A stretch of DNA of 64,000 nt from Alkalihalobacillus bogoriensis ATCC BAA-922 (GTDB taxonomy: Bacteria > Bacillota > Bacilli > Bacillales > Bacillaceae_F). Each line of letters opens with the position of its first letter. The first letter of the stretch is position 1. The DNA is taken from the NCBI RefSeq assembly GCF_000621445.1, contig NZ_JHYI01000006.1:391714-455713 (forward strand). The letters run 5' to 3'. The notes beneath the pieces were generated by a model, which did no database searches, was not told the origin of the DNA, and saw only the letters and a program-made list of their open reading frames with translations. Shown piece by piece: positions 63,577 through 64,000 of this stretch. Made by a program: the position numbers and the translations under genes.

Positions 63577-63607
63577 AAAAGTGACTCCATTGATGAGTCA
63601 CTTTTTC
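63577..63607. terminator. Terminator downstream of mqnE
   Basis: AAGTGACTC and GAGTCACTT arms, 7-nt loop, T-run. Confidence 0.8.
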
Positions 63608-63623
63608 TATAATCACCATTCTG

Positions 63624-63695
63624 GCGGACATACGTTCGTCTATATTGCCCAAATGGAAGGTTTATCAAAAGCTATCGGACATTGGTTCATTGGCC
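63624..63695. repeat. Repeat family A, half copy h
   Basis: Two degenerate forward modules starting at 63626 and 63677, 51 bp apart; the inverted half is missing. Confidence 0.6.
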
Positions 63696-64000
63696 TTGCA
63701 AATATATCCACAATTGATGAAGAATATTAATCCAGATTCACTTTGATTTAAAAATATAGAAAATATGTATAAATTTCACATCAAACTTTATGAGAAATGA
63801 GAAAAAAAGTTGAAGGGGCAGTATTTAAGCCACTCGTTATCCAAAATTTTTAAGTTTTATCGGTTTTTATACTTTACGGTTTTTGAACGTTTTTCTCCCA
63901 CTGGTTTCACAACTGCAACACTACCAAGAACCATCTATGATATGCAACTTTCCGAAGCCTTTAAACGAACTATTTGGTGTGGTAACTTCTTTTACTTTTT
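63696..64000. other. Gene-poor right edge
   Basis: No gene I can support. On - a frame open from the edge ends near 63920 (FKGFGKLHIIDGSW), and a 25-codon frame starting MVLGSVAVVKPVGEKRSKTV ends near 63858. Either may be the tail of a gene outside the window. Confidence 0.3.

Noticed and set aside
5662..63695. CRISPR-like array from the repeated 21-bp module
   Set aside because: Only four modules per element, half of them inverted, scattered over 58 kb, with no cas genes.
63696..64000. IS-element transposase fragment at the right edge
   Set aside because: HIIDGSW recalls a DDE-transposase segment, but the match is only a few residues and ends in a stop.

Overview
The window looks like chromosome of an endospore-forming, alkaliphile-type Bacillaceae (Alkalihalobacillus / Halalkalibacter / Bacillus halodurans group). 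This rests on gene content and order, not on a database search. Low-GC genes with strong AGGAGG-type ribosome sites keep blocks known from Bacillus subtilis (alaR-alaT, yugI, yuzA, yugJ, pgi, yugN; yuiA-yuiB-yuiC-yuiD; yumB, yumC, yutM). A Spo0E-type phosphatase gene marks a spore former, and the futalosine menaquinone gene mqnE fits alkaliphilic bacilli.

Layout. 0-6.5 kb: 3' end of a LacI regulator, a small unlisted gene, a convergent ATP-grasp / Mur-ligase pair, a ClC channel with a YetF-type protein, and a nuclease-like winged-helix gene flanked by repeats. 6.8-12.5 kb: a TetR-controlled operon of two ABC systems plus a truncated HU-like protein. 12.6-18 kb: CDGSH protein, BNR-repeat protein, GH3 glycosidase, DUF2200. 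18.2-21.7 kb: membrane-anchored lipase-like hydrolase with a two-component system. 22.2-22.6 kb: a stand-alone structured RNA with tRNA ends but no anticodon arm. 23.4-30.4 kb: a genomic island in tRNA-Ala(GGC), bounded by a ~100-bp direct repeat, with a decayed integrase and cargo of a GTP cyclohydrolase II paralogue, a CatDE-like pair, an XRE-cupin regulator and a MerR-controlled MFS pump. 30.4-41 kb: conserved housekeeping genes (yugN, pgi, yugJ, yuzA, yugI, DEAD helicase, alaT-alaR, cysteine hydrolase, luxS, YihY). 41-50 kb: ArsR-MFS pair, YhgE/Pip protein, AbgT transporter, HU, DegV, lipoprotein. 50-53 kb: TRAP transporter. 53.5-64 kb: catalytically dead M17 peptidase homologue, DUF309, yuiD, cobalamin-binding-like protein, yuiC, yuiB, yuiA, yumB, yumC, yutM, Spo0E, mqnE.

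Three kinds of intergenic repeat run through the window. The most striking is a ~185-bp composite palindrome built from four copies of a 21-bp module with fixed 51 / 77 / 51-bp spacing. There are six complete copies, one decayed copy and one half copy, and two copies bracket the nuclease-like gene. A second is a hairpin-type terminator module with a conserved tail (four copies). The third is a cluster of 12-bp-arm, 7-nt-loop hairpins, part of it in an exact 113-bp tandem duplication.

The best candidates for something undescribed are the tRNA-ended RNA at 22254-22448 and the four-module repeat family with its flanked nuclease-like gene. No searches could be run; family assignments come from reading motifs.
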